Origin: Natronosalvus caseinilyticus
Lineage (GTDB): Archaea > Halobacteriota > Halobacteria > Halobacteriales > Natrialbaceae
Length of the DNA: 64,000 bases
NCBI RefSeq assembly: GCF_017357105.1
Contig: NZ_CP071596.1
Span: 186,001-250,000, forward strand
Reading direction: 5' to 3'
Made by a program: the position numbers and the translations under genes. The notes under the pieces are model-generated. The model saw nothing but the letters and a program-made list of their open reading frames with translations, was not told the origin of the DNA and searched no databases. Below, piece after piece: positions 43,733 through 53,093 of this stretch; positions within the stretch are counted from its first letter, which is position 1; each line of letters opens with the position of its first letter.

Positions 43733-43848
43733 CCGAAACGCACCGCCGCGACTCGAGAGAAGCAAGAGTCGTCGCTCGAGTCGACTCCGCAACCCCGTGA
43801 GCGTCGGCGGTGGCAACGTTCTTTGACCAGGCCGTCCCATCGTCTCGT

Positions 43849-44268
43849 ATGTCGACGATATTCAGCCAGATCGTCGCGGGCGACATTCCCGCGCGGGTCG
43901 TGTACGAAGACGAAACCACGTTCGCCTTCCTCGACGCCAACCCACTCGCGCCGGGGCACACCCTGGTGATCCCGAGAGACGAGTACGAGCGGCTGAACGA
44001 CGTCCCCGAGGACGTCGCTGCGGATCTGTACGCGACGATCCACCGCCTCGTGCCGGTGGTCGAAGACGCCGTCGACGCCGACGCGACGACCGTGGCGTTC
44101 AACAACGGCGAGGCCGCCGGCCAGGAGGTGCCCCACGTCCACTGCCACATCGTCCCGCGGTTCGACGGCGACGGGGGCGGCCCGATTCACGCCGTCGCGG
44201 GCGAGACACCGGACCTCGAGGACGACGAACTCGACGAAATCGCGGCCGCAATCGACGAACGCGTCTGA
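43849..44268 (+). CDS. HIT family nucleotide hydrolase
   Basis: 139 residues. FSQIVAGDIPARVVYEDETT, NPLAPGHTLVIPRDEYERLN and the triad HVHCHIVPRF. Hydrolyses nucleotide conjugates such as AMP-lysine or dinucleoside polyphosphates. Confidence 0.92.
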   Translation: MSTIFSQIVAGDIPARVVYEDETTFAFLDANPLAPGHTLVIPRDEYERLNDVPEDVAADLYATIHRLVPVVEDAVDADATTVAFNNGEAAGQEVPHVHCHIVPRFDGDGGGPIHAVAGETPDLEDDELDEIAAAIDERV

Positions 44269-44371
44269 AGCCGTTGCGGCAAACCAGGTTCGGGCAAAAC
44301 GGACCGCTGGCCGTGCCAGCCTGCGACCGAAGGCCGGGAATCTTATCTCGTTCGACCGCGAGCCTCGAGCC

Positions 44372-44611
44372 ATGCGCGAACTCGCCGGCATCGGCGCGCG
44401 GTTTCGAGCCCACCCGGTCGCCACAGCGATCGAGCTCGGGAGCTTTCTGACCTGTTTCCTCCTGTTGCTCGCGACCGTCGCGGCCGTCGCGAGCGGGCCG
44501 CCGACCGGGACCGTCAGCGGCGATCAGCTGTGGCTTGTCGTAATCGCCGCCGGCGGCTTCTTCGTCGTGTTCTGGACGCTCGTCGTGCCGCTGTACGAAC
44601 GGCTGCTCTGA
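44372..44611 (+). CDS. 79-residue membrane protein
   Basis: MRELAGIGARFRAHPVATAI, two membrane helices (LGSFLTCFLLLLATVAAVAS, LWLVVIAAGGFFVVFWTLVV). Not recognised as a named family. Confidence 0.6.
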   Translation: MRELAGIGARFRAHPVATAIELGSFLTCFLLLLATVAAVASGPPTGTVSGDQLWLVVIAAGGFFVVFWTLVVPLYERLL

Positions 44612-44737
44612 CAGCCGAACGGCTGTCCGGGTGGCAGGATCCGGACGATGCCGATCACTTCACGCGACACCGATACGCCGTGTCACGCCGTACGGAGACC
44701 ACGCTGCTTACATACCACCCGGTTCAACCACGAGGTA

Positions 44738-45907
44738 ATGAGACGACGCACGTTTCTCACGAGTACGGCTGGCAGCGCGATTGCCGGCGTAGCGGGGTGC
44801 ATTCAGGATACGTCGGATGGGAACGGAAACGGGAACGGAAATGGAGACGGCGGCAACGGCGACGATGGAAACGCCACCAACGGAAACGGCGACGCGAACG
44901 ACAGCAATACCAGTGGCAGCGGTGGCGACAACACACTCCACGTCGCCACCTACACGTCGTTCGTCGACGCCCCGAGTGACAGCCCCGGCGTCTGGATCAA
45001 AGAGGAGTTCGAGCAGCGCTACGACGCCACCCTCGAGTGGCACACGCCGCAGGGAGAACTCACCCACTACGTCGAACGGTACAACGAGGGCGCCGAGTTC
45101 GAACCCGAGCTCTACTACGGGGTGAGCCCTCACGACCTCGTCCGCGTCGACGAGAACACCGACGGTAACCTCTTCGTCGAAACCGACCGGTCGAAGCTCG
45201 AGAACGCCGAAGACATCGGCGAACAACACGAGTTCGATCCCCAGGGACGGGTGATCCCAACCTACCGCGCCCTCTGTGCGATCGTCTACGACGGCCGGAA
45301 CGTTCCGACACCGGAGACGTTCGAGGACCTGCTCGATCCGGCATACGAGGGACAGATCGGCATCCCGACGCCGCAGGACACGACCGGTCTCCTGTTCCTG
45401 CTGTGGACGCTCAACGAGTTCGGCGAGGGCGGCGAGTACGACTACCTCGACTACTGGTCGGACCTGCTCGACAACGGCGCCCGCGTGCTCGACTCCTGGA
45501 GCGACGTCTACACCCAGTTCGAGAACGACGAACTCCCGGTCATCGTCTCCTACGCGAACGATCGCGTCTACGCCAAGCGCTTCGGCAACGACCTCGAGAA
45601 ACACCGGGTCGCGCTGCTCAACGGGCAGTCCTACGCCAACTACTCCGGCGTCGTCCGCTTCTCGAGTGGGACGAACGACGACCTGGCGCACAAGTTCATG
45701 GACTTCGTCCTCGATCCGGAGGTACAGGCGGTCGTCGCCGAACGAAACGTCACCGGCCCGACCAACGAGAAGACGGAACTGCCGGAGGTGTTCGAGGAGT
45801 ACGCCAGAGAGCCCGAAGAGCCCGTCTTCTACGACTACGAGGAACTCAGCGGCAACCTCTCGGGCTGGCTCGACGACTGGAGTCGCATGGCCGCCGGCGG
45901 TCGCTGA
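44738..45907 (+). CDS. thiB: Thiamine-type ABC transporter substrate-binding lipoprotein
   Basis: 389 residues from ATG at 44738. MRRRTFLTSTAGSAIAGVAG with lipobox AGC, then a long Asn/Gly/Asp linker and a periplasmic-binding domain: LHVATYTSFVDAPSDSPGVW, IKEEFEQRYDATLEWHTPQG, IPTYRALCAIVYDGRNVPTP, QIGIPTPQDTTGLLFLLWTL. These match thiamine-binding TbpA/ThiB proteins. It is lipid-anchored outside the cell. The permease and ATPase are downstream with a thiamine-binding gene between on the other strand. A TATA-like CTTACATA lies about 25 bp upstream; no TPP riboswitch was seen. Confidence 0.85.
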   Translation: MRRRTFLTSTAGSAIAGVAGCIQDTSDGNGNGNGNGDGGNGDDGNATNGNGDANDSNTSGSGGDNTLHVATYTSFVDAPSDSPGVWIKEEFEQRYDATLEWHTPQGELTHYVERYNEGAEFEPELYYGVSPHDLVRVDENTDGNLFVETDRSKLENAEDIGEQHEFDPQGRVIPTYRALCAIVYDGRNVPTPETFEDLLDPAYEGQIGIPTPQDTTGLLFLLWTLNEFGEGGEYDYLDYWSDLLDNGARVLDSWSDVYTQFENDELPVIVSYANDRVYAKRFGNDLEKHRVALLNGQSYANYSGVVRFSSGTNDDLAHKFMDFVLDPEVQAVVAERNVTGPTNEKTELPEVFEEYAREPEEPVFYDYEELSGNLSGWLDDWSRMAAGGR

Positions 45908-45970
45908 GCGCGAAACGAAAATCGAGATGTTCGCCCCTGTTCCGCCGTATCGCGTCTCCTCGCCACGCAG

Positions 45971-46018
45971 CTCGAGCGGGGCGTCGGTGCGTCCCTCGAG
46001 TGGGGCGTCAGTACGTCC
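45971..46018 (+). repeat. 24-bp direct repeat, two copies
   Basis: CTCGAGYGGGGCGTCRGTRC followed by GTCC, twice, then a third partial copy; lies after thiB. Confidence 0.8.
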
Positions 46019-46049
46019 CTCGAGCGTCCCGTCGCCACCACCGGCGACG

Positions 46050-46367
46050 TCACTCCTCGCGCTGACTCCTGGCGTTGCGCCCGAGTTCGCCCTCGACGGC
46101 GTCGACCTTGTCGCCCGCGGTCATCTCGACCTCGCGCTTGTCGTCGACCTGCACGAGCGTCTGGACGTGCGCGCGGTCGACGGCCTCGTGAGCCGCTGCA
46201 CACGCCGCGAACAGTTCGTGGACGTCGTCGGCCTCGAGCGTGGTCGCCATCGGCGTCGTCTCGTAGGTGACGTCGAAGTCCTCGAGGGCGTCGATGGCGG
46301 CGGCCACGTCGGGCGTGATGTCGTCTTCGGTAATGGGCGAGACGCGGAGCAGTGCAAAGACGGTCAT
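46050..46367 (-). CDS. MTH1187-family thiamine-binding protein
   Basis: 105 residues: MTVFALLRVSPITEDDITPD, ALEDFDVTYETTPMATTLEA, ACAAAHEAVDRAHVQTLVQV. MTH1187/YkoF-type proteins bind thiamine compounds. Its place inside the thiamine transporter locus, on the other strand, supports a role in thiamine handling or sensing. Confidence 0.88.
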   Translation of the reverse strand: MTVFALLRVSPITEDDITPDVAAAIDALEDFDVTYETTPMATTLEADDVHELFAACAAAHEAVDRAHVQTLVQVDDKREVEMTAGDKVDAVEGELGRNARSQREE

Positions 46368-46534
46368 AGTCGAGCGTTGGCGCGAGCGGGAGTTAGTGGT
46401 GACGGTCGTCGACGTCGGTTCCGTCCTGAACGGTTCGGTTCCCGACGTCGCTCTCGATCCCGTGCTCGAGTCCGGAAGCGTGGACGTGTCCGTGCTCGAG
46501 TCCGAATGCGGCCACGACCGACGGAGGTGTCAAC

Positions 46535-48415
46535 GTGACGACCGATTCCGACTGTGCGAGTCCCGACGGCGGTGACGCGAACGCGGCGATGCCGGGGGCC
46601 CCCTCCGCCGACGGCGTGTCGGGCCGATCCCCCACCCGCCACCGGACCGTCCGCGACCGCCTCGAGCGCCGGGCGGTCGCCACCGGCGCCGTCGCCACGG
46701 TCGGGTTGTTGCTCGCGATGTTTTACTACCCCGTGGCGACGGTATTCGTCGAGTCGGTCGTCGTCGAGGGCGTCCTCACGCTCGCGATTTTCGCAGACCT
46801 GGTGACCGACCCGTTCTACTTCGGCGATTTCGCGCGACTGCTCGCCGGCGAACCCCCGTTCGAGGTCCTCTCGGACCTCGTCTCGAGCGACCGTCGACTG
46901 GGTATCGTCGGCTTTACCGCCTACCAGGCGCTGCTCTCGTCGCTCCTGTCGCTCGCGCTCGGCCTGCCGATGGCCTACCTCCTCGCACGCTACGAGTTTC
47001 GCGGCCGGCGGACGCTGCGCTCGCTGACGATTCTCCCCTTCGTCATGCCGTCGATCATGGTCGCCGTCGGCTTCGTCGCCACGTTCGGCCGGAGCGGCAC
47101 GCTCAACGCCGTCCTCGAGCCCCTCGGACTGGGACCGGTCTCGCTCATGTACAGTCTCGAGGCGATCCTGATCGCTCACGCGTTCTACAACGCGCCGCTG
47201 GTCGCACGGGTGACGACAGCGGCCTGGGAGTCCGTCGACGCGAGCGCGTTCGAAACCGCTCGCAGCCTCGGCGCCGGGCCGTTCCGGGCCTTCCGAGACG
47301 TGGTGGCGCCGCAGCTGTACCCCGCCGCGCTGATGGGGGCAGCGCTGACGTTCGTCTTCACGTTCGGCACGTTCCCCATCGTCCTCGCCCTCGGTGGCAT
47401 CCGGCTGTCGACCGTCGAGGTGTTCGTCTACCAGCTGGTCCAGAATCTCGACTACGCCGAGGCCGCCGCACTGGCGATCGTGGAACTCCTGATCTCGCTC
47501 GGCGTGCTCTACGGCTACCTCCGCTACGAGGCGAAACACTCGGTTCGCTCGAGCGGGATTCGACCCCTTCCCCGGAAGTCGCTCGCGCCGCCAGCGTTCT
47601 CTGCGCGCGAACTCCTCCCCCGGGTCGGCCTGGCCGTCTACGGCGTGGTCGCCCTGTTCGTCTTCGTCGCCCCCATCGCGAGCCTGCTCGTCCGGAGCGT
47701 CACCACCCCCGGTGGCGAGTTCACCCTCGCACACTACGGCTTCCTCCTCGAGCGCCAGGCGACCGCGGCGGCGTTTCAGGTTCGACCCTGGCCCGCCATC
47801 CGTAATTCCCTGTTGTTCGCCGCCGCGGCACTCGCCGTCTCCCTCCCGATGGGCGTCGTCGTCTCGGTGCTGACGACGCGCCGGTACCGCGGGCGGAAAC
47901 TCGTCGACGTGGTCGCTATGGCTCCGCTCGCCGTCTCCGGCATCGTCGTCGGGATCGGCCTGCTCCGCGGTCCCGTCTTCGGGTTCGAGGTCTGGCACTA
48001 TCGAATCACCATCACCGGTGCGGTGGCCATCGTCGCCGCCCACGCCGTCGCCTGCTACCCGTTCGTCGTCCGCACCGTCGCGCCGGGGCTCGAGTCGATC
48101 GATCCCAGCTTGCTCGAGTCCGCTCGTGCACTTGGGGCCTCTCGAACCAGGGCGCTGCTCGACGTCGAGTTGCCGCTGGTCTGGCCGGGCGTGGTCGCGG
48201 GCGCGGCGTTCGCGGTGGCCATCTCGATGGGGGAGTTCTCCGCGACGGTGATCCTCGCGACGGGTACCGACCAGTACACGATGCCGATCGCGATCGAACG
48301 ATTCATCGGGCGCCGCCTCGGACCGGCGACCGCCATGGGCGTCGTCTTGCTCGTCGTCACCGCGTTCAGTTTCGTCGTCATCGACCGCCTCGGAGGTGAT
48401 CGCGTTGGCCTCTGA
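46535..48415 (+). CDS. thiP: Fused double ABC permease, thiamine type
   Basis: 626 residues holding two permease halves, each with six or so membrane helices. The first contains AYQALLSSLLSLALGLPMAY and the coupling loop WESVDASAFETARSLGAGPF; the second, after a linker at about 340, contains AIRNSLLFAAAALAVSLPMG and GLESIDPSLLESARALGASR. Both EAA-type loops (SLGAGPFRAFRDVVAPQLYP, LGASRTRALLDVELPLVWPG) are intact. It forms the membrane channel of the thiamine importer. Overlaps thiQ by 20 bp. Confidence 0.9.
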   Translation: MTTDSDCASPDGGDANAAMPGAPSADGVSGRSPTRHRTVRDRLERRAVATGAVATVGLLLAMFYYPVATVFVESVVVEGVLTLAIFADLVTDPFYFGDFARLLAGEPPFEVLSDLVSSDRRLGIVGFTAYQALLSSLLSLALGLPMAYLLARYEFRGRRTLRSLTILPFVMPSIMVAVGFVATFGRSGTLNAVLEPLGLGPVSLMYSLEAILIAHAFYNAPLVARVTTAAWESVDASAFETARSLGAGPFRAFRDVVAPQLYPAALMGAALTFVFTFGTFPIVLALGGIRLSTVEVFVYQLVQNLDYAEAAALAIVELLISLGVLYGYLRYEAKHSVRSSGIRPLPRKSLAPPAFSARELLPRVGLAVYGVVALFVFVAPIASLLVRSVTTPGGEFTLAHYGFLLERQATAAAFQVRPWPAIRNSLLFAAAALAVSLPMGVVVSVLTTRRYRGRKLVDVVAMAPLAVSGIVVGIGLLRGPVFGFEVWHYRITITGAVAIVAAHAVACYPFVVRTVAPGLESIDPSLLESARALGASRTRALLDVELPLVWPGVVAGAAFAVAISMGEFSATVILATGTDQYTMPIAIERFIGRRLGPATAMGVVLLVVTAFSFVVIDRLGGDRVGL

Positions 48416-49541
48416 ACGGAACGGACTCGAGCGCGCACGGGCGACCGACCGCCAGGCCGACCCGATCGACGCGGACGCTCCCGTCGCGCTCGAACTCGAG
48501 GAGGTCTCGAAGACGTACGGCGAGACGACGGCCGTCGACGACGTCTCGATCCGCGTCCGCGAGGGCGAGTTCTTCACCCTCGTCGGCCCCTCGGGCTGTG
48601 GGAAGACCACCACGCTCCGGCTCGTCGCCGGGTTCGAAGCGCCGAGTGTGGGAACCGTCCGATTCCGCGGCGAGGACGTGACCGACGTCCCGCCCGAGGA
48701 TCGCGACGTCGGCGTCGTCTTCCAGAACTACGCGCTGTTCCCGCACATGAGCGTCGGCGAGAACGTCGCCTACGGGCTCAACTTCACCGACCCGCCGGGA
48801 GACGTCTCACGCGAGGAACGAGTTCGGGAGTTGCTCGAGCTGGTCGACCTCGAGGGGATGGCCGACCGCGACCCCGACGAACTCTCCGGCGGCCAGCAAC
48901 AGCGCGTGTCCATCGCCCGCGCGCTGGCGCCCGGCCCGGACGTGCTCCTGCTCGACGAGCCGATGAGTGCCCTCGACGCGCAACTTCGCGAGCGCCTCCG
49001 CGTCCAGGTGAAGGCGATCCAGCGAGAGCTAGCGATTACGACGGTGTACGTCACTCACGACCAGGAGGAGGCCCTCGCCATCTCCGACCGCGTGGCTGTC
49101 ATGCGTGCGGGGGCACCCGAGCAGGTCGCCCCGCCGCGAACGATCTACCACCGCCCCCAGACGCGCTTCGTCGCCGAGTTCGTCGGGGACAACAACGTCT
49201 TCGAGGGCGAGGTCGTCGGCGTCGACATCGACGGCTACGGGGACGAGGCGCAGGCTCGAGTCGACGTCGCCGGGACCGAGTTCCACGTCGCGGCTGACCG
49301 GAGCGACGTGGCGAACCGGGGCGAGTCCCTGACCTTCTGTGTCCGCCCCGAACACCTCTCGCTCGAGGCGCCGACGAACACGTTCACGGGAGCCGTCGAG
49401 AGCGCGGAGTTCCTCGGGGAGACCACGCGCGTCCACCTCGATTGGCGGGGACGCGACGTCGTGTTGCGAACGCGCGAGCCGCTCTCGGGCGAAGTTCGAG
49501 TCGGGTTCGAGCCGGGCGACGCGCACGTCGTCGGTCGGTGA
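48396..49541 (+). CDS. thiQ: ABC transporter ATPase with TOBE domain
   Basis: 381 residues from GTG at 48396, inside the end of the permease gene (20-bp overlap, coupled translation). Walker A VGPSGCGKTTT, Q-loop VFQNYALFPHM, signature LSGGQQQRVSIARAL, Walker B DVLLLDEPMSALDAQ, and the H-loop VYVTHDQEEALA. A TOBE-type C-terminus (VRPEHLSLEAPTNTFTGAVE) matches the CUT1/thiamine-iron group. Drives import by the fused permease. Confidence 0.92.
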   Translation: MIALASERNGLERARATDRQADPIDADAPVALELEEVSKTYGETTAVDDVSIRVREGEFFTLVGPSGCGKTTTLRLVAGFEAPSVGTVRFRGEDVTDVPPEDRDVGVVFQNYALFPHMSVGENVAYGLNFTDPPGDVSREERVRELLELVDLEGMADRDPDELSGGQQQRVSIARALAPGPDVLLLDEPMSALDAQLRERLRVQVKAIQRELAITTVYVTHDQEEALAISDRVAVMRAGAPEQVAPPRTIYHRPQTRFVAEFVGDNNVFEGEVVGVDIDGYGDEAQARVDVAGTEFHVAADRSDVANRGESLTFCVRPEHLSLEAPTNTFTGAVESAEFLGETTRVHLDWRGRDVVLRTREPLSGEVRVGFEPGDAHVVGR

Positions 49542-49643
49542 GCGGTGAGCGGCAAACTCGCGTCAGCAGGCACAGACGGCGTCGAACGCAGCCGTACCTG
49601 CTCACCCGGATAGATTCATCACCCTCGAGTCGAAGGGACACGT

Positions 49644-50444
49644 ATGCCAGTCGAGCGACTCTACCGGCTGAACACGGCGAGGTGGACCTTCGACAACAGC
49701 GCCGCGACCCAGCTCCAGAACCCCGGCGAACCCTACGTGGGCTGGTGTCCGTGCTACCTGCTCGAGCACTCCGACGGACTCGCCCTGTTCGATACGGGCG
49801 TGAGCCACGAGATGGCGACGGCGCCGCTCGAGTACGGCCCGGCGGGAGCGCCCCACATGGCCGAGTTCGCCGAGACGATCGACCTCTCGGAGGGGAAGCC
49901 GCCGGTCGAACACCTCGACGACCTGGGTTACGAGCCAGGGGACGTCGACACGGTCGTGCTCTCACACCTCCACACCGACCACGCCGGCAACCTCGATTCG
50001 TTCCCCGAGGCGACCGTCGTCGTCCGGAAGGAGGAACTGCGCTACGCGTTCTGGCCTGACGGCCCCCAGCGGCTGTTCTACCTCGAGGGAGACTTCCGCC
50101 ACCTCCGGGAACTCGACGCGGACGTCGTCGCGATTACGGGCGAGTACGACGTCTTTGGCGACGGCTCGGCCGTCGCCTTCCCGACACCCGGACACACGCC
50201 GGGCCACCAGTCCCTCGAGGTGGACCTCGCCTCGGGGACGACAATCCTCGCGGCCGATGCAGCGAACAGCCGCGCGGGCTACGAGCAGGAACTGGCGGCC
50301 TCGTTCGCGTGGTCGCTCGAGGCGTCGGTCGACTCGATCGCCGCGATAAAGGATCGCGCTCGCGTCGCGGACGCGGACGTCATCGTTCACCACGATCCCG
50401 AGGAGCAGCGGCGCCTTCCGGACCCGCCGAACGCGCTCGAGTGA
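49644..50444 (+). CDS. Metallo-beta-lactamase-fold hydrolase, AHL-lactonase-like
   Basis: 266 residues. GLALFDTGVSHEMA, then VVLSHLHTDHAGNLDSFPEA (two-metal ligands HxHxDH), PTPGHTPGHQSLEVD, TILAADAANS, IVHHDPEEQRRLPDPP. This is the N-acyl-homoserine lactonase subgroup of the fold. Substrate in haloarchaea is unknown; a lactone is plausible. Confidence 0.88.
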   Translation: MPVERLYRLNTARWTFDNSAATQLQNPGEPYVGWCPCYLLEHSDGLALFDTGVSHEMATAPLEYGPAGAPHMAEFAETIDLSEGKPPVEHLDDLGYEPGDVDTVVLSHLHTDHAGNLDSFPEATVVVRKEELRYAFWPDGPQRLFYLEGDFRHLRELDADVVAITGEYDVFGDGSAVAFPTPGHTPGHQSLEVDLASGTTILAADAANSRAGYEQELAASFAWSLEASVDSIAAIKDRARVADADVIVHHDPEEQRRLPDPPNALE

Positions 50445-50542
50445 GTCTCGTGTCCGATGAATACACGAACTGATGCATGGGTACGTTTATGGGCTTGTCA
50501 CACGCTACTACTGCCCATAGCACCCGCCACCACGGAGACTGA

Positions 50543-50566
50543 CACCGACGAGTCGCTCCGTCGGTG
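50543..50566. terminator. Inverted repeat between MBL and the terpene-synthase-like gene
   Basis: CACCGACG pairs perfectly with CGTCGGTG across an eight-base loop, about 100 bp after the MBL stop. Terminator or regulatory hairpin. Confidence 0.35.
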
Positions 50567-50610
50567 ACGGCTCAGACCGAAAAACGTCCTCGGCGTACCG
50601 ACTCTATATC

Positions 50611-51597
50611 ATGACCACACGGAACACGGACCTCACCGACGCGACCCACATCGAGCGGATCGAGGAGACGGCCCTTCCCGCGTCCGTTTCGACCCTCCTC
50701 GAGACCTACGAGGAAATCGTCGACGAACGGGATCGGTTCCTCTGGAAGTGGCTCTACTACCTCTTTCCGGAGATTACCCTCTCGTGTGTTCACCCCGACG
50801 ACGGCCAGCAGGTCCGAGAGGGCAAGCTGCTCGCGTCGCTGTACGTCACCATCCTCGACGACCTCGCGGAACGCGACGAGGACGTACACACGTTTCGGGA
50901 GGCCGCGAAAGCGCCGTTCGACCACCAGACAGCCGACGAGACGCATCCGGAGGTCGACGCGGCGACCGTCGCACTCGCCCACGAGGTCTGGGAGCGCGTA
51001 GACGAAAGCCTCGAGTCAGCACCCCGTTATGCGGAATTTAGCGACCTGCTCCGGTTCGACCTCGGCCGGACGAACACCGCGATCGAGTACACCTACCTGC
51101 TGAACCACCACCTCGAGCTGGCGTCCCTCGAGGAAACCGCCATTTACGACAGTCACAACATGATGCTGTTTCCTTACGCCACCATCGACCTGCTGTACTC
51201 GCCGGCGTTCGACCGTTCCGAACTCGGACGGCTGCGGGACGTACTCAGACGCGCCCAGCAGATGACCCGAATCGGCAACTGGGTCACCACGTGGGAGCGC
51301 GAACTCGAGGAGGGAGACTGCAGTTCCGGCGTCGTCGTCTCCGCCGTAGAACGGGACGTCGTTTCGCGCGAGCAACTGGAGCGCTTGCGAGCCGACCCCG
51401 CGACCGCCGACCGGGACGAAATCGTCGCGCGAATCCACGAGGCGAATATCGAAGACCGATTACTCGAACGGTGGTCGGAGCACTACGATCACGTCGAGGG
51501 GTACGCCGCCGACATCGAGAGCGTCGACGTCGAAGCGCTTCTCGAGGGACTCGAGACGGTGCTCGCGTGCCATCTGGAAAGCCGAGGGCGAAAATGA
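50611..51597 (+). CDS. Class I terpene synthase-like protein
   Basis: 328 residues, the size of a single-domain class I terpene synthase. Residues 79-91 read VTILDDLAERDED, an Asp-rich metal site at the usual place (Asp83, Asp84, Glu87). Residues 220-231 read RIGNWVTTWERE, matching the NSE/DTE triad N-x-x-x-T-x-x-x-E (Asn223, Thr227, Glu231) at the usual distance. SHNMMLFPYATIDLLYS lies between them, and ERWSEHYD near the end could give the C-terminal RY. It would cyclise or ionise a prenyl diphosphate with Mg2+. The family call is from motifs; the product is unknown. Followed after 81 bp by an HTH regulator. Confidence 0.7.
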   Translation: MTTRNTDLTDATHIERIEETALPASVSTLLETYEEIVDERDRFLWKWLYYLFPEITLSCVHPDDGQQVREGKLLASLYVTILDDLAERDEDVHTFREAAKAPFDHQTADETHPEVDAATVALAHEVWERVDESLESAPRYAEFSDLLRFDLGRTNTAIEYTYLLNHHLELASLEETAIYDSHNMMLFPYATIDLLYSPAFDRSELGRLRDVLRRAQQMTRIGNWVTTWERELEEGDCSSGVVVSAVERDVVSREQLERLRADPATADRDEIVARIHEANIEDRLLERWSEHYDHVEGYAADIESVDVEALLEGLETVLACHLESRGRK

Positions 51598-51678
51598 AGG
51601 GACGTGTGAAAACGGCCCGACTCGCCACGACCAGGGGCAGCCGACCGCACGAACGCCCCACTTCGGTGGTGATGGGAC

Positions 51679-52470
51679 GTGACTGACCGAGAGCGAACCG
51701 ATCGAGAACCCCGCTCGAACGGAGATTTCGTGCAGGAGGTGATGACCCGATCCGAGCTGCTGGAACTGCTGGCCGATCGGCCGCGGACGGCTCGTGAACT
51801 GGCCGATCAGCTCGAGATGGCCCGGTCGACCGTCCACCGGGCGGCCGATACGCTCGAGGCGCACGGGCTGGTCGAGAAACCCGCCGACCGCTTCGAGAGC
51901 ACGGGCCTCGGCGACGTCGTCGCCGACGAACTCCGCACGTTTCGAACGAACCTCGAGGGCGCGCGACGGCTCGAGCCGTTCCTGAACACGATCGACGACT
52001 CGGCGCCGGCGGTCCCGGTCGAGCACTTCACTGACGCGACCGTGACCTGTTCGCGCCACCGACAGGCACACGTCGGCGTCAAGCGCATCACCGATCTCAT
52101 CGAAGAAACGGACTCCCTCCGGATGTTCTCGAGCATCATCTCGCCGCTCTACGTCGACGTGGCCCGACGGGAAATCCTCGACGGCATGGAAATCGAGGTG
52201 ATCTTCGACCAGCAGATCATCGAGATCATCCTCGAGCAACACGTCGAGGAGGCGATGGAGGCGTTCGAAACCGGCCGGTTCGAGGTTTACGTCGCCGAAA
52301 ACGTCCCGTTCGAGCTCTTTCTCTTCGACGAGCGGGTGGGCCTGGCCGCGCACGACGAGTCGGGCATCGCCCGCGCGTTCGTCGAGACGACCGATTCCGG
52401 GGCGCGATCGTGGGCCGAATCGCTCTACGCGGAGTACGCGGCGGACACGGACGCGTTTCGGCTGGAGTGA
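51679..52470 (+). CDS. Winged-helix regulator with C-terminal sensor (FilR1-like)
   Basis: 263 residues from GTG at 51679. TARELADQLEMARSTVHRAA then DTLEAHGLVEKPADRFESTG is the DNA-binding part. The rest (VTCSRHRQAHVGVKRITDLI, LRMFSSIISPLYVDVARREI, FEVYVAENVPFELFLFDERV) is the DUF1724/FilR1-like domain common in haloarchaeal regulators. It may regulate the preceding terpene-synthase-like gene. Its start is unusual but no ATG in frame fits better. Confidence 0.85.
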   Translation: MTDRERTDREPRSNGDFVQEVMTRSELLELLADRPRTARELADQLEMARSTVHRAADTLEAHGLVEKPADRFESTGLGDVVADELRTFRTNLEGARRLEPFLNTIDDSAPAVPVEHFTDATVTCSRHRQAHVGVKRITDLIEETDSLRMFSSIISPLYVDVARREILDGMEIEVIFDQQIIEIILEQHVEEAMEAFETGRFEVYVAENVPFELFLFDERVGLAAHDESGIARAFVETTDSGARSWAESLYAEYAADTDAFRLE

Positions 52471-52802
52471 CGGAGAACACCGATTCCGCCACGCGAGGCG
52501 CTGGAACCAGTGACTGTTGCCGTCTCGAGACGGCCGTCCTTGGTCGGTTCGACATCGTCCCAAAGTCGCTCGAGAACGGCGCTCGAGTTCGTTACTCGAA
52601 ATCGGCGCTCAAGCGCGTCCCGTTCGATCGATGCAACTCGTTCGACTGGTGCAAAACCGTCGAACGTTCGAATACCTCCCGTTCGTGCTATTCAGTCGAT
52701 CTATTGCCGAATTATTCCATCGGGTATATACGACTCGCTGGTGTCCCTCTCGAACGATGGGACCTCGGTCCCTTCGAACGGACTACTCACAGGAATCCAC
52801 CA
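52471..52802. other. 330-bp gap before the HalOD1 gene
   Basis: No gene seen. A TATA-like GGGTATATACG lies at about 52728-52738, 65-70 bp before the next ATG. Confidence 0.4.
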
Positions 52803-53093
52803 ATGACCAGTATGGACCGTAATCTCGATACCGTGACACGGAATACCCCCACGGACGCGCACGAATTTCGACTTGACGACGATCGCGAAACGACGGTGTC
52901 GATCGCCGAGGCCATGGCGACGATTCGAGGCTGTTCGTCGACCGATCTGCGACCGCTCTACCACGACGTCGATCCGACCCTGCTCGAACGCGTCGGCTCC
53001 CGGTCGAGTCGGCAGTCGTTTCACTTCGTCAGCAACGGATTCGACGTCACCGTCCACGGCACCGGTACGGTTCGAATCGAGTCCCTCGAGTGA
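52803..53093 (+). CDS. HalOD1-domain protein
   Basis: 96 residues from ATG at 52803. TVSIAEAMATIRGCSSTDLR, PLYHDVDPTLLERVGSRSSR, FHFVSNGFDVTVHGTGTVRI is the haloarchaeal output domain HalOD1, found in many stand-alone copies in this class. Function unknown, probably signalling. Confidence 0.85.
   Translation: MTSMDRNLDTVTRNTPTDAHEFRLDDDRETTVSIAEAMATIRGCSSTDLRPLYHDVDPTLLERVGSRSSRQSFHFVSNGFDVTVHGTGTVRIESLE

Noticed and set aside
44612-44737. TPP riboswitch before the thiamine transporter
   Set aside because: No CUGAGA/ACCUGA-type thi-box elements seen; a TATA box close to the start suggests a short leader or none.
46364-48613. 749-codon minus-strand frame over the permease
   Set aside because: Antisense shadow with repetitive Asp/Arg/Gly; the permease on the plus strand is certain.
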